DNA of 64,000 nucleotides from Streptomyces ficellus (GTDB lineage Bacteria > Actinomycetota > Actinomycetes > Streptomycetales > Streptomycetaceae): assembly GCF_009739905.1 (NCBI RefSeq), contig NZ_CP034279.1:1612001-1676000 (forward strand). Reading direction: 5' to 3'. Positions 17,307-27,100 of the stretch are shown here, piece by piece. A program made the translations under genes and the position numbers. The notes under the pieces are model-generated. The model was given only the letters and a program-made list of their open reading frames with translations, ran no database searches and had not been told where the DNA came from. Numbering within the stretch: position 1 is the first letter of the stretch; the number at the start of each line of letters is the position of its first letter.

Positions 17307-18086
17307 CTACAACTGAGAGCGCATCCACGACTCGAACTGCATGAGGTGCTCGCCCATCGCTCCCAGTGAGCCTGGGCTCTGCTCGTACTGTTCGGAGAGC
17401 GCCGCCTCGTAGACCTTGTAGGCCTTGGGCGCTTCGTCGCCCGCGATGTCGATGACCGCGACAGCGCGAAGTGCGTCCTCGATGAGGAGTTGTTCCGTGC
17501 AGCGTACGAGTTCTGGAACCAGTTCCTCGGCAATGTAGTCACAGAGCGCGATCACCTGTCGGCCTGCGCGGGTCGCCCGGTCGCGGATTGCTTCGAACCT
17601 CGCATCGTGCAGGTGCTCGTCGAGTTCGGCCTCGTCACCTTCGTCGCACCAGATCTTGCGCAGCGACTCTTCACTGGATGCCAGATCCCGCTCCGAATCC
17701 TGCATCAGCTCTTCCCAAGTGAGCGACGGATGAGCCGCATCGACGGGTGCAACCTCTGGGGCGGATTCCATTACGCCGAGGGCCGGAAGCGAGGAACCCT
17801 CACGGACCGCCAGAAGCAGCATGGCACGGCGGACAAGCGGAAGGAGGCGCTGGGCAGCAACAGAGCCCTGGATCTCGTACGCAGCACGTTCAACCGCCGG
17901 GTAGTCGTTGTCACCGATGAATCCGTCGATGTCGGAGCTGAAGGTGTAGAACGACGACTCCAGCGAGCGGAGCTCGTCGAGTACGTCCTCCGTAGCGTCC
18001 CAGAGACGGTCGGCCACCTGACGTGCCTCGTCCGACTCCCGGACCTTCCGTTCAAGTGCCGTGATCTGGTTGACCAGCTCGCTCAT
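17307..18086 (-). CDS. Hypothetical helical protein divergent from the defence operon
   Basis: A 259-residue acidic protein that I do not recognise. It begins MSELVNQITALERKVRESDE and looks almost entirely helical, with a coiled-coil-like N-terminus and several charged helices; no signal, membrane segment or catalytic motif is visible. The ATG at 18086 follows GGAGGAG, better than the longer reading. It is transcribed away from the AIPR gene across a 161-base gap, so both share a promoter region. Its place beside the defence operon inside element B suggests an accessory or regulatory part, but this is position only. Confidence 0.7.
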   Translation of the reverse strand: MSELVNQITALERKVRESDEARQVADRLWDATEDVLDELRSLESSFYTFSSDIDGFIGDNDYPAVERAAYEIQGSVAAQRLLPLVRRAMLLLAVREGSSLPALGVMESAPEVAPVDAAHPSLTWEELMQDSERDLASSEESLRKIWCDEGDEAELDEHLHDARFEAIRDRATRAGRQVIALCDYIAEELVPELVRCTEQLLIEDALRAVAVIDIAGDEAPKAYKVYEAALSEQYEQSPGSLGAMGEHLMQFESWMRSQL

Positions 18087-18247
18087 GACGTGCTCCTCCC
18101 ACTGCAGGCCCACCGGGCCGCCCTAGCCCACCATCATGATTACGAAGCGAAGCCTCCAAGCCACTGCACTCACAGGCGACTTGTCATCAGCATCAAGCGA
18201 TCCCCCGGATAGGGTGTTCACGATCTGACGCATCGACAGGGGTGGGT
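18087..18247. promoter_or_regulatory. Divergent promoter region of the defence operon
   Basis: A 161-base spacer between the unknown minus-strand gene and the AIPR gene, so it must hold the main promoter of the defence operon. The AIPR start is preceded by AGGGG. I could not assign -35/-10 boxes. Confidence 0.5.
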
Positions 18248-20368
18248 ATGAGCAGGCTGCACGTGGGGTACGTCCGCAAGGCGATCGAGGAGCGGTTCAC
18301 CGGCCTCATCGACATGACAGACAAGGCCCGGGCTCAGGAACCAAAGCAGCGAGAGGCTTTCCTCAGCCGAGGGCTCGCAGCCCTCGCCGTGCAGATCGAG
18401 CACCCATGTCCCGACCGCGTCGCGGCGCTCAGCGTCTTCGACGGCGAGGACGACCGCGGTCTTGACTCCATCGCCGTGGAGGTGAGGTCGCCTCAGCCGA
18501 GGATCTGCCTGGTGCAGGCCAAGTGGCACGAGCAGGGCAAGGGCGCCTTCGGCGAGAGCGAAGTCGACCGAATGTTCCGGGGACTGAGCATGATGCTCGA
18601 CCGCCAGTACTCGAAGTTCAACAGCCGCTTCCAACTGTTCGTCCCCGACATCGAGCGAGCCTACGAGTCCGGCACCCCAAAGATCACTCTCGTCCTCGCC
18701 CTTCTTCGGACCGCACCGCTCGACCCTGGCATCCGCGATCTCATCGAGGAGAAGTGCGCGGAGTTCAACCAGGTCGAGGAAATGGTCGATTATAAGGTTC
18801 TCGACCTACGTGACTTCCACCGGGCCATCCTCGGCGACGCAGCCGCTCCGAAGATCGACACCAAGGTCCGCCTGGACGGCTTCATCCAGGAGTCGACCCC
18901 GTACAAGGCCTTGTACGGGACCATGACCGCACCAGATCTGGCAGACCTCTACAGCGAGCACCGGCGTGGCCTCTTCGCCCGCAACATCCGCGACAACCTC
19001 GACCTGACCGATGTCAACATCAAGATCAGGAACACCTTGCTGGAGCAGCCGGAGCACTTCTGGTACTTCAGCAACGGCATCACCATGCTCTGCGAAACGA
19101 TCAGGCCTATCGGCAAGTCGGTCCCGGGAAAGGTCGGCGACTTCCAGCTCACCGGGGTCAGCGTGGTCAACGGCGCACAGACGGTGAGCGCCATCCACCG
19201 GGCGTATACCGCGAACCCCGATTCCGCCCAGTTCGGCAGGGTCATGGTCCGGCTGATCTCGCTGGAGGACTGCCCGCCGGGCTTCGGTGACCAGGTCACC
19301 ACGACCACGAACACGCAGAACCCGATCGAGGAGCGCGACTTCAAGTCGCTTGATCAGGCCCAGGTCCAGCTCCGGGATGATTTCGCCCTCATGCTGCATC
19401 TCAGCTACGTGATCAAGCGGGGGGAGGCGTTGCCAGAGCCCGATCACGGCTGCTCAATGATGGAGGCGGCCGAAGCCCTGGCTGCCACGAGCCCGAACGC
19501 CGAGCTCGCGGCGGCGGCGAAACGTGACCAGAATCTCGCCGGCCTCTGGGAGGACGACACCTATAAGGAGATCTTCGGCTCGTCACCCAACGCCTACCGG
19601 GTCTGGCGCTCGGTCCAGCTCCTCCGTGCGGTGCGAGCCCGGCTCAAAGAGCTTCGCGACGGACTCCTGTGGCGGGCGGACGCCGCGGCGTTCCACGGCG
19701 ACCTGCTGGTCACCCACATCGTCTACCGCAGCCTGAACACCCGGTCCATTGAGGACCCCGACTTCTACTGGCCGAACGAACTGAAGAAGGTCCCCGAGCT
19801 GGTACGGGACGCCCTCGCCTGGTCACTCTCCGCCATCGACCAGGAGTACGGGAAGTCCAGCCACATCATCGCCGCGGTGCGGAACACGGAACGGATCGAG
19901 CGCGTCGTCCGCGCCGCGCTGCGAGGTCTGGACTCCGGCAAGGACGCGCCGCCCCTGGGCGACGACTACCAGGTCACAGAAGTCGAGACGCGCGGACGGC
20001 AGGTGAACGCGGTCACGACGCTGATCACGAACAAGCGCATCACGGAGGGCGCTGTGCTGGAGTTCCGGCCCTATAGCAAGCCCGAGCGCCGCGACATGGC
20101 GGAATGGCTGGCCGCGGACGCTAAGCGGTCGCTGGCGTCCTGGAGCAACGACAACGGCCGCTACCCGCTGCAGTGGCACGCAGACGGCGAGTGGTACTCA
20201 CCCAGTGGCCTTGCGAAGGAGATGCGTCAGCAGGCGTCCGGAGTGACGTCGTCCGTACAGGGCACCCTCCGCTGGTTCGTTCCGGGTGAGGGGTCCCTGG
20301 ACGACCTGGCGCTGGCTGCGCGGCTGGAGCAAGGGCTGAACGTAGAGGACGAGCCGGCAGGGGACTGA
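18248..20368 (+). CDS. AIPR family protein with N-terminal PD-(D/E)XK-like motif
   Basis: A 706-residue AIPR (abortive infection phage resistance) protein, PF10592 type. The hallmark region reads GLFARNIRDNL, then FWYFSNGITMLC, then SVVNGAQTVSAIH. Before it, residues 68-93 read DDRGLDSIAVE then ICLVQAKW, which fits a PD-(D/E)XK nuclease core (D73, then Q-x-K with K92). The predicted role is nucleic-acid cleavage in anti-phage defence. ATG at 18248 with AGGGG upstream is preferred to the GTG six bases earlier, which is too close to that site. It opens the defence operon and stands 247 bases before the methyltransferase gene, the only sizeable gap in the operon, so it could be the effector or sensor added to an otherwise MADS-like set. 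Confidence 0.88.
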   Translation: MSRLHVGYVRKAIEERFTGLIDMTDKARAQEPKQREAFLSRGLAALAVQIEHPCPDRVAALSVFDGEDDRGLDSIAVEVRSPQPRICLVQAKWHEQGKGAFGESEVDRMFRGLSMMLDRQYSKFNSRFQLFVPDIERAYESGTPKITLVLALLRTAPLDPGIRDLIEEKCAEFNQVEEMVDYKVLDLRDFHRAILGDAAAPKIDTKVRLDGFIQESTPYKALYGTMTAPDLADLYSEHRRGLFARNIRDNLDLTDVNIKIRNTLLEQPEHFWYFSNGITMLCETIRPIGKSVPGKVGDFQLTGVSVVNGAQTVSAIHRAYTANPDSAQFGRVMVRLISLEDCPPGFGDQVTTTTNTQNPIEERDFKSLDQAQVQLRDDFALMLHLSYVIKRGEALPEPDHGCSMMEAAEALAATSPNAELAAAAKRDQNLAGLWEDDTYKEIFGSSPNAYRVWRSVQLLRAVRARLKELRDGLLWRADAAAFHGDLLVTHIVYRSLNTRSIEDPDFYWPNELKKVPELVRDALAWSLSAIDQEYGKSSHIIAAVRNTERIERVVRAALRGLDSGKDAPPLGDDYQVTEVETRGRQVNAVTTLITNKRITEGAVLEFRPYSKPERRDMAEWLAADAKRSLASWSNDNGRYPLQWHADGEWYSPSGLAKEMRQQASGVTSSVQGTLRWFVPGEGSLDDLALAARLEQGLNVEDEPAGD

Positions 20369-20615
20369 CCCTCGGGCCGTGAGGTGGAGGTGGGCGCGCC
20401 GGTGCCGCACGGCGCACCCCCGGAATTGTCAGTGCCCCGCTATACGCTCGCGCAGCGCCCTCGGTACACGGCCGCATCACCTGACGGGAACCGCCGTCGA
20501 GGGTGCTCCGGCGGCCGTAGGATCGCAGGTGGCGGTTGCGATCGCGCACGCGCGGACCTGCCTGACAGAGACGCCGCCCGCACCACTGAGCACGAGGAAG
20601 AAGAGCAGCACGCTG
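20369..20615 (+). promoter_or_regulatory. Intra-operon spacer, possible internal promoter
   Basis: A 247-base gap between the AIPR and methyltransferase genes, while all later genes overlap. A TATACG box at 20441 could be a -10 element, but no good -35 is placed correctly. An internal promoter that lets protective methylation be expressed separately is plausible and unproven. Confidence 0.3.
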
Positions 20616-22757
20616 ATGGAGGAACTGACCTTGGACCTGGACATCCCGCAGCAGCCCGAGGACGGTGCGGAGCCTGCGGCGGACGAAACCCAGCCCCAGG
20701 TCACGGCTCTGGAAGAGGGCCAGATCGTCGACTACATCACTGGTAAGGCGATCAAGGAGACGCCGAAGGAGAAGGTCCGGCAGCGCATCGCGCGGGCGCT
20801 CGTCCACGAGCACGGCATCGACCCGCACGACATGGCGCGTGACTTCTCCGTCACGGTGAGCGAAGAGGGTGCGCCGCGGAAGCGGTCCAAGAAGGCCGAC
20901 ATCGCGATCTTCGAATCCGAGAAGCCGCACACCACGGCGAACCTGCGCCGGGTCGTCGTCTGCAAGCCGGAACCCAAGCGCGGAAAGAACGTCGTCAAGA
21001 TCCGGGAGCCGGAGCAGGCGGAGAAAGACCTCGCCGAGCTCCAGGAGCTGATGGGTAACGAGGACCGGCCCAAGTGCGTGGACGGGATGTGGACGGACGG
21101 CGTCGACTTCTTCTTCCTCAAGAAGGTGGTCGGCGACTTCGGCGTGACCTTCGAGGACCGCAGCGACTGGGAAGTCGCCGATGGCACCATCGGCAGCCGG
21201 ACCGTCGCCTCGCACCAGCGGCTGCGCCAGGCCGACCCGGAAATGCTCAAGATCGCCTTCCGGCGCTGCCACAACTACATCCACGGCAACGAGGGCATGC
21301 CGAAGGACGCCGCCTTCTGGCAGTTCCTCTACCTGCTGTTCTCCAAGATGTACGACGAGCGGGTCAGCCGCGGCACCGGGCGAGGCCGGTTCCGGACCGG
21401 CCTGAAGGAGATGTTCGACAAGGACGGGCGGGCCGCCATCAGCACCCGCGTCAAGGAGCTCTTCGAAGACGTCAAGACCGAGTACAAGGGCGTCTTCAAG
21501 CCCAGCGACGAGATCACTCTGTCCGACCGGGCGCTCGCCTTCATCGTCAGTGAGCTCGCGCCGTACGACCTGACCGGCACCGACGTCGACGCCAAGGGCA
21601 TCGCGTACCAGGAGCTCGTCGGCACCAATCTGCGTGGCGATCGGGGCCAGTACTTCACCCCTCGCGGCGCGGTCAACCTGATGGTGGAAATCCTTGATCC
21701 TCAGGAGGACGAGACCGTCCTCGACCCGACCTGTGGCACTGGCGGTTTCCTCCAGGCGACGCTCAAGCACCTGCGCGACAGTTGGAAGAAGGAAGCCGGC
21801 ACCTTCGGCTTCCCCGACACGGACGAGGAGCGCGAGCGCTACGGCGACCGACTCAAGGCGTACGCCGAGAAGTACTTGGTTGGTGCCGACTTCGACCCGT
21901 TCCTGGTGCGCGCGACGACCATGGCGATCATGACGCTGGCGCAGACAACAGGCAATGTCTTCCACATGGACTCCCTCGCCTTCCCACGCGGACACCTGGC
22001 GGGCGTGGAGCCCGCGAAGAAGGTGATCCCACTCGGCGAGACCGTCGACGTGCTGCTGACCAATCCACCGTTCGGTGCGGACATCCCAGTCAGCGACGAG
22101 TCGGTCCTCGGTTCGTTCCGTGACGGCATCGCCAAGTCGTGGGGACGGAACAAGGAAACCGGTGAGGTCGAAGCGAGCAGTACCAGCACGCCGACGAGCA
22201 TGGCGCCGGAGCAACTCTTCATCCAGCGGGCCATCGAATGGGTCAAGCCCGGGGGCCGGATCGGCATCGTCCTGCCCAACGGCATCCTGTCGAACCCGGG
22301 GCCGACCGACGAGGCAATCCGTCGGTACATCCTGGAGCACTGCTGGGTGCTCGCGAGCGTCGAGCTGCCGGTGGAGACGTTCGTCGTCGACGCCAATGTC
22401 AACATCCTCACCACGCTCCTCTTCCTGAAGCGGAAGACCGAACAGGAGGTGCGCAACTACTGGATGGGGACGGAGAAGCCGTACCCCGTCTTCATGGCGG
22501 TCGCTGAGAAGGTCGGCTTCGATCGACGGGGCAACGAGCTGTACAAGCGTGAGCCCAACGGGGACATCATCGTGGAAACGGAGGTCGTGATGGAACGGCT
22601 CCGGATCCGGGGCAAGGAAGTGACCCGGCCACTGAAACGCAGCAAGCCGGTCATCGACAACGACCTGCCAGTGATCGCGGAGAAGTACTGGGAGTTTCGG
22701 GCAAAGCACCCGGTGCCGGGTGTGGACGTGCGCAAGGCCGCGGGGGCGGGCGCGTGA
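20616..22757 (+). CDS. N6-adenine DNA methyltransferase, HsdM/MAD2-like
   Basis: A 713-residue type I-style adenine methyltransferase. SAM-binding motif I is DPTCGTGGFL (from residue 370) and catalytic motif IV is NPPF (N483-F486), as in HsdM. YFTPRGAVNLM precedes motif I, typical of the family. A ~300-residue N-terminal extension contains an acidic start and KADIAIFESEKPH, which resembles the N-terminal domain of HsdR/HsdM fusions. It should methylate adenine in host DNA at sites chosen by the next gene product, giving self-recognition. I chose the ATG at 20616 because the longer reading starts with unlikely arginine-rich sequence; the ribosome-binding site is weak. The stop overlaps the specificity gene (GTGA). 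MAD2 of MADS is the best match by context. Confidence 0.9.
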   Translation: MEELTLDLDIPQQPEDGAEPAADETQPQVTALEEGQIVDYITGKAIKETPKEKVRQRIARALVHEHGIDPHDMARDFSVTVSEEGAPRKRSKKADIAIFESEKPHTTANLRRVVVCKPEPKRGKNVVKIREPEQAEKDLAELQELMGNEDRPKCVDGMWTDGVDFFFLKKVVGDFGVTFEDRSDWEVADGTIGSRTVASHQRLRQADPEMLKIAFRRCHNYIHGNEGMPKDAAFWQFLYLLFSKMYDERVSRGTGRGRFRTGLKEMFDKDGRAAISTRVKELFEDVKTEYKGVFKPSDEITLSDRALAFIVSELAPYDLTGTDVDAKGIAYQELVGTNLRGDRGQYFTPRGAVNLMVEILDPQEDETVLDPTCGTGGFLQATLKHLRDSWKKEAGTFGFPDTDEERERYGDRLKAYAEKYLVGADFDPFLVRATTMAIMTLAQTTGNVFHMDSLAFPRGHLAGVEPAKKVIPLGETVDVLLTNPPFGADIPVSDESVLGSFRDGIAKSWGRNKETGEVEASSTSTPTSMAPEQLFIQRAIEWVKPGGRIGIVLPNGILSNPGPTDEAIRRYILEHCWVLASVELPVETFVVDANVNILTTLLFLKRKTEQEVRNYWMGTEKPYPVFMAVAEKVGFDRRGNELYKREPNGDIIVETEVVMERLRIRGKEVTRPLKRSKPVIDNDLPVIAEKYWEFRAKHPVPGVDVRKAAGAGA

Positions 22758-24184
22758 AGATCACGAGCCTCTCCAACCCGGTGATGTCCAACTGGCTCGC
22801 GGAGCAGGGGCTGAGGCTGGATGCCTCGCCCTACGTGTCGGGCTCGTTGAACACGAAGAAGCTGTTGGAGCAGTTGCCGAAGACGGAGCCGCTGGCGAGC
22901 CTGACACGTGGGCACAACGGGGGGATCTTCAACGGGCCCATGTTCCGTCGGGTCTATCTCACGGACCCTGAGCACAGCGTGCCGTTCCTGGGCACGAAGG
23001 ACATGATGGCGGCCGATCTCACCGGGCTGCCCCGCCTGCGGAAGTCGGATGCCGAGTCTGCAACCTTGTCGTACCTCCGACTCAAGCCTGGCATGACCCT
23101 CATTTCGTGCTCTGGTTTTAATGCCGGCCGGAGAGCATACGTCCGGCCCAACATGGGTGACTGCTGGTCGTCGCAGGACACACTCAAGGTCGAGCCCGAT
23201 TCAGAGAGGATCAAGCCTGGCTACCTGTACGCCTTCCTCCTCAGTCGATTCGGCGAGTCGCTCGTACGCGGGTCGGTGTATGGGTCAGCGGTGAAGCACA
23301 TCGAGCCGCACCACATCGCGGGGATCCCGGTGCCGCGGTTCGAGGCGAAGATCGAGGATCAGATCCATGACCTGGTGGAGGAGTGCGCACGGCTGCGTGC
23401 CAGTTTTCAGGCGGATTTGGTCAGCGCCTCGCAAGATTTCTTCAAGAGTGCGGGATTGCCAGAACTCGATGAATATCAATGGCACCAGGAAGACCGAGAT
23501 CTAGGATTCGAAGTCAACCATCTTTCCCCCTTGTCGCTGCGAGCAATGAATTACGGGGAAAGGGCTCAACGCTTGAAGGCCAAGTTGGCTTCTGTTCCAC
23601 ACCGATCACTCGGAGATATCTGCTCCGCCGGTCAATTGCGATACGGCCCAATCTTCAAGCGCGTAGACAGTGACCTCGATCACGGCGGGCGACTCCTGGT
23701 CGGACAGCGGCAAGGCTGGTGGATTCGCCCAGAAGATGGCCGAGTGATCAGCCTTAAGCACACACCGGCAGGCGCCTTTGTCCCCGACGAGACGGTCATG
23801 ATCGGGGGACACGGCATGCCTAGCGAAAGTGGACTCTTCGGAAAAGCCACTTTGGTGACCGGGCGATGGCTGCACCATGCGTACAGCCAGGACTTCTTGC
23901 GCGTCACCTCGGGAACTGGCGACGTATCGGGCGCATACCTCTTGAGCTTTTTCCGGTCGACCGTGGCAATGAGGTTGATTCGGAGCATGTTGACGGGGGG
24001 AGGACAGCAGAGCATCCACAGTGAACTCGTCACTGAGATGCCGATTCCCATTTCTTCTCCCGACGACCGTGAGCGAATTGAAGGAATCGTCCGCAACGCC
24101 TACCAAAACCGCGACCGCGCCGACGTCCTCGAAGACAAGGCCCTCGCGCTGCTCACCACCGCCATCGAGGAGGCCGCCGGCTGA
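22754..24184 (+). CDS. Restriction-modification specificity subunit, HsdS/MAD5-like
   Basis: A 476-residue HsdS-type DNA recognition protein. Two target-recognition halves can be seen. The first ends with SAVKHIEPHHIAGIPVPRFE and a helical spacer (DQIHDLVEECARLRASF). The second ends with GGGQQSIHSELVTEMPIPI and another helical spacer (RERIEGIVRNAY). This repeated layout positions the methyltransferase on a bipartite sequence. GTG start at 22754 overlaps the methyltransferase stop by four bases and its TGA overlaps the next ATG, so expression is coupled. Middle portions (about 23400-23700 and 23900-24060) have more A/T in third positions than the rest, as is common for exchanged recognition domains. 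No HsdR translocase is present, so this is not a plain type I system. Confidence 0.9.
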   Translation: MKITSLSNPVMSNWLAEQGLRLDASPYVSGSLNTKKLLEQLPKTEPLASLTRGHNGGIFNGPMFRRVYLTDPEHSVPFLGTKDMMAADLTGLPRLRKSDAESATLSYLRLKPGMTLISCSGFNAGRRAYVRPNMGDCWSSQDTLKVEPDSERIKPGYLYAFLLSRFGESLVRGSVYGSAVKHIEPHHIAGIPVPRFEAKIEDQIHDLVEECARLRASFQADLVSASQDFFKSAGLPELDEYQWHQEDRDLGFEVNHLSPLSLRAMNYGERAQRLKAKLASVPHRSLGDICSAGQLRYGPIFKRVDSDLDHGGRLLVGQRQGWWIRPEDGRVISLKHTPAGAFVPDETVMIGGHGMPSESGLFGKATLVTGRWLHHAYSQDFLRVTSGTGDVSGAYLLSFFRSTVAMRLIRSMLTGGGQQSIHSELVTEMPIPISSPDDRERIEGIVRNAYQNRDRADVLEDKALALLTTAIEEAAG

Positions 24185-27100
24185 TGGGTGCCAGGATCGT
24201 TGCAGTTGGGGAGGCCGTCAACGATGCCGAGCGGAGGGTGATCGCGCACCTGCGTGATCATGCCCCCGACGACTGGACGGTCCTGCACTCCGTCGAGATT
24301 CCGCACCACCGGAACGAGCTGTTCGAGGTCGACCTCGTCGTGGTCACCGGGCACGCCGTATACGTCATCGACGTCAAGGGCACTCGGGGCCGTATCGAGG
24401 TCGACGGCCGGAAGTGGCATCCGTCCCGGCGGGCACCGTTCCGCTCCCCGCTACCGAAGCTGCGCAATCACGCCAAGCAGCTGAAGACGATCCTGGAGAC
24501 GGCCCACCGGCCACTGTCCCGGCTCTACACAGACGCGCTCGTGGTGCTGCCTTTTCCCGACGCCCTGCTCGTCGACCGGACCCCCCGCCAGCTGGACGCT
24601 CGCGACACCGTCAAGCTGCCAGACCTGATCGGACAGCTCGCGGACGCGAGCCGTGTCCCCATCGCCACCAACCGATTCGACACGAACATCTCCGCCCACC
24701 ACGAGTTGATCGTGCGTACGGTCCAGGGGGCGTCCCGTCCGCCGTCCGGTCCGCTGCAGTTCGGCAGCTGGGAGGTGATCGAGCGGCTCGGAGAGACTGC
24801 GCCCGAGGAGAGCGGCGACGGCATCCACCGCGAGTACCGTGCCAAGAACGCCATCGCTCCGCAGGGCTCTGGCACGGTCCGACTGTCGGTCCGAAAGGCC
24901 GACCCATACGCTCCCGAGGCCGAGCGGCTGCTGCAGCAGAAGCGGATCGGCATCGCATACGAGGCGCTCGGCAAGCTGCCCTCACACCCGAACATCGTCG
25001 GGGTCCGGGACTTCTTCCCCGATGACGACGAGGGCGTCTTCGTCACTGTCTACGACGACGTGCCAGGACACGCGCTGGCGCTACATCTGACCGGAGCTGC
25101 CGACCCGTTGACTGCCGACGCAAAGTTGCGCACGATCCGGCACATCCTGATGGGTCTCGCGCACACGCACCACCGGCACATCGCGCACCGCGAGCTGAAC
25201 CCGTCAACGGTCCTGATCACCCAAGACGGCCGGGCGATGCTCACCGGCTTCGAGTACGCGAAGACTGCGCAGCGGCGCGCTCACACCGTAGGCCTGGAAG
25301 CTCACCAGATCGCCGACCGCGCGTATCTGGCGCCCGAGTGCCACACCGACCCATCCACGATGGGCATGGCAGCCGACATCTACGCCGTCGGCGTCATCGG
25401 CTACCAGCTCCTCACCGGCGAGCTGCCCTTCTCGTCTGCTACCGAGCAGGCTGGCGCTGCCGGACGGCTGCCGGCCAGCGCGCTCGAAGCAGCTCAGGTA
25501 CGCGTGGAACTGGCCCACTGGCTGCAGAAGCTGTGCGCGACGGATCCGGCGGACCGGCCCACAGCCGTCGAGGCACTGCGGCGACTCGACCTCGTCATGG
25601 GCGCGCGGAACGCACCGGCCAAACGCATCGGCGCGTCCTCCAGCCCTGGGGCTCCGGCCGCTGCCACTGCGCAACAGACATCGGATATTCCGCGAGGCCC
25701 GGAGTTCTATCGCGAGCTTCCGGCCGATTTCCAGCTCGGCACGAAGTACCTGGTGCGCAACCGGCTCGGCCGTCCGGGTTCGTTCGGTGTGGCCTACCGG
25801 GTGTACGACACGATAAGAAGTGTCGACCGGGCAGTGAAGCTGGTCCTGCGGGACCGGGACTCCGTCCTGGAGCGGCTGCGCCGCGAGGCAGACGTGCTGC
25901 AGCGACTGCAGGATGCGCGGCACCCCAATGTGGTGGCGATGGTCGACGCAGACCGGCTCATGCCGCCGGACGAATATCCGTACCTGGTCTTCGAGTTCGT
26001 TGATGGCAAGGACGTCGCCGAGGTAATCCGGGGCGGGCGGATGGGCGCGGCAGACGTCCTGCGGCTCGCGATCGACACGGCCCGCGGGTTGCGTCACATC
26101 CATGAACGAGGGGTGTGGCACTGCGACATCAAGCCGAGCAATCTGCTGTGGACCGATGACGGCGTCAAGCTGATCGATTTCGGGATCGCGAAGACTGCGG
26201 ACTCTTCCGAAGGGCACACCTACACCAGCCCGCGATACACCCCGCCCGACCTGGACCAGGTCCCCGCCGACGGCCCGGGGTACACCGACCGTGACCTGTT
26301 CGGTCTCGGCGTCACCCTGTACGAGGCGCTGACCGGCGGGCAGTACCCCTGGGAGGGCGTCGGTCAGCCGTCACCGGGCGTACGTCCTCTGGACCCGCGC
26401 ACCGAGTTCAGCGGGTTCGGTGACCTGTCGCCCGGTTTCGCCGAAATCCTGCTGCGCGCGATCTCTCCCTATCGAGGTGAGCGGTTCAACACCGCTGAGG
26501 AACTCCTCAACGCGCTGGAGACGTTGGAGTCCGTGCGCGTCGCCCCCGCGCCGGCACCGCAACCGACGCTCGGTCAGCAGCGACCCGAGCCGCCGGCCGC
26601 AGGAGGTGACGTCCAGGGCGGCCCGCCCGAGCCGAACAGCAACTCGTTCGCCGCGCACCTCCAGACGCTCTACAGCCAGAGTCGGCGCAGTAACCGGGGC
26701 ACCCGTGGCCTCGACCCGCACACCATGTCCGTGTACGTCGAGACAGCGCTGGACCGAGAACTCGTCCCCGCCCTTCGTGAGGGACGGCACGCGCTGGTCG
26801 TGGTTACTGGCAATGCGGGCGACGGCAAGACCGCCTTCCTGGAGAGCTTCGAGAGGCACGCCCGTGACCTGGGAGCCGAGTTCGAGTCTGCTCGCCCCAA
26901 CGGCACCGATTTCACGCTGGCCGGGCACCGCTTCCGTACCAATCACGACGGGAGCCAGGACGAGGGCGAGACCAGCGGCGACGACGTCCTGGAAGAGTTC
27001 TTCGCGCCGTTCGCCGGAACCGACGAGTCGTCCTGGCAGGTCCAGGGCGAGACCCGGCTGATCGCCATCAACGAGGGACGGCTAATCGACTTCCTCAGCC

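Noticed and set aside
20121..22709. An 862-codon antisense frame opposite the methyltransferase
   Set aside because: It is the mirror of strongly biased codons in the methyltransferase, with no ribosome-binding site and no family motif.
20616..24184. Plain type I restriction-modification system
   Set aside because: HsdM- and HsdS-like genes are present but no HsdR translocase-nuclease follows; the coupled downstream genes are of another kind.
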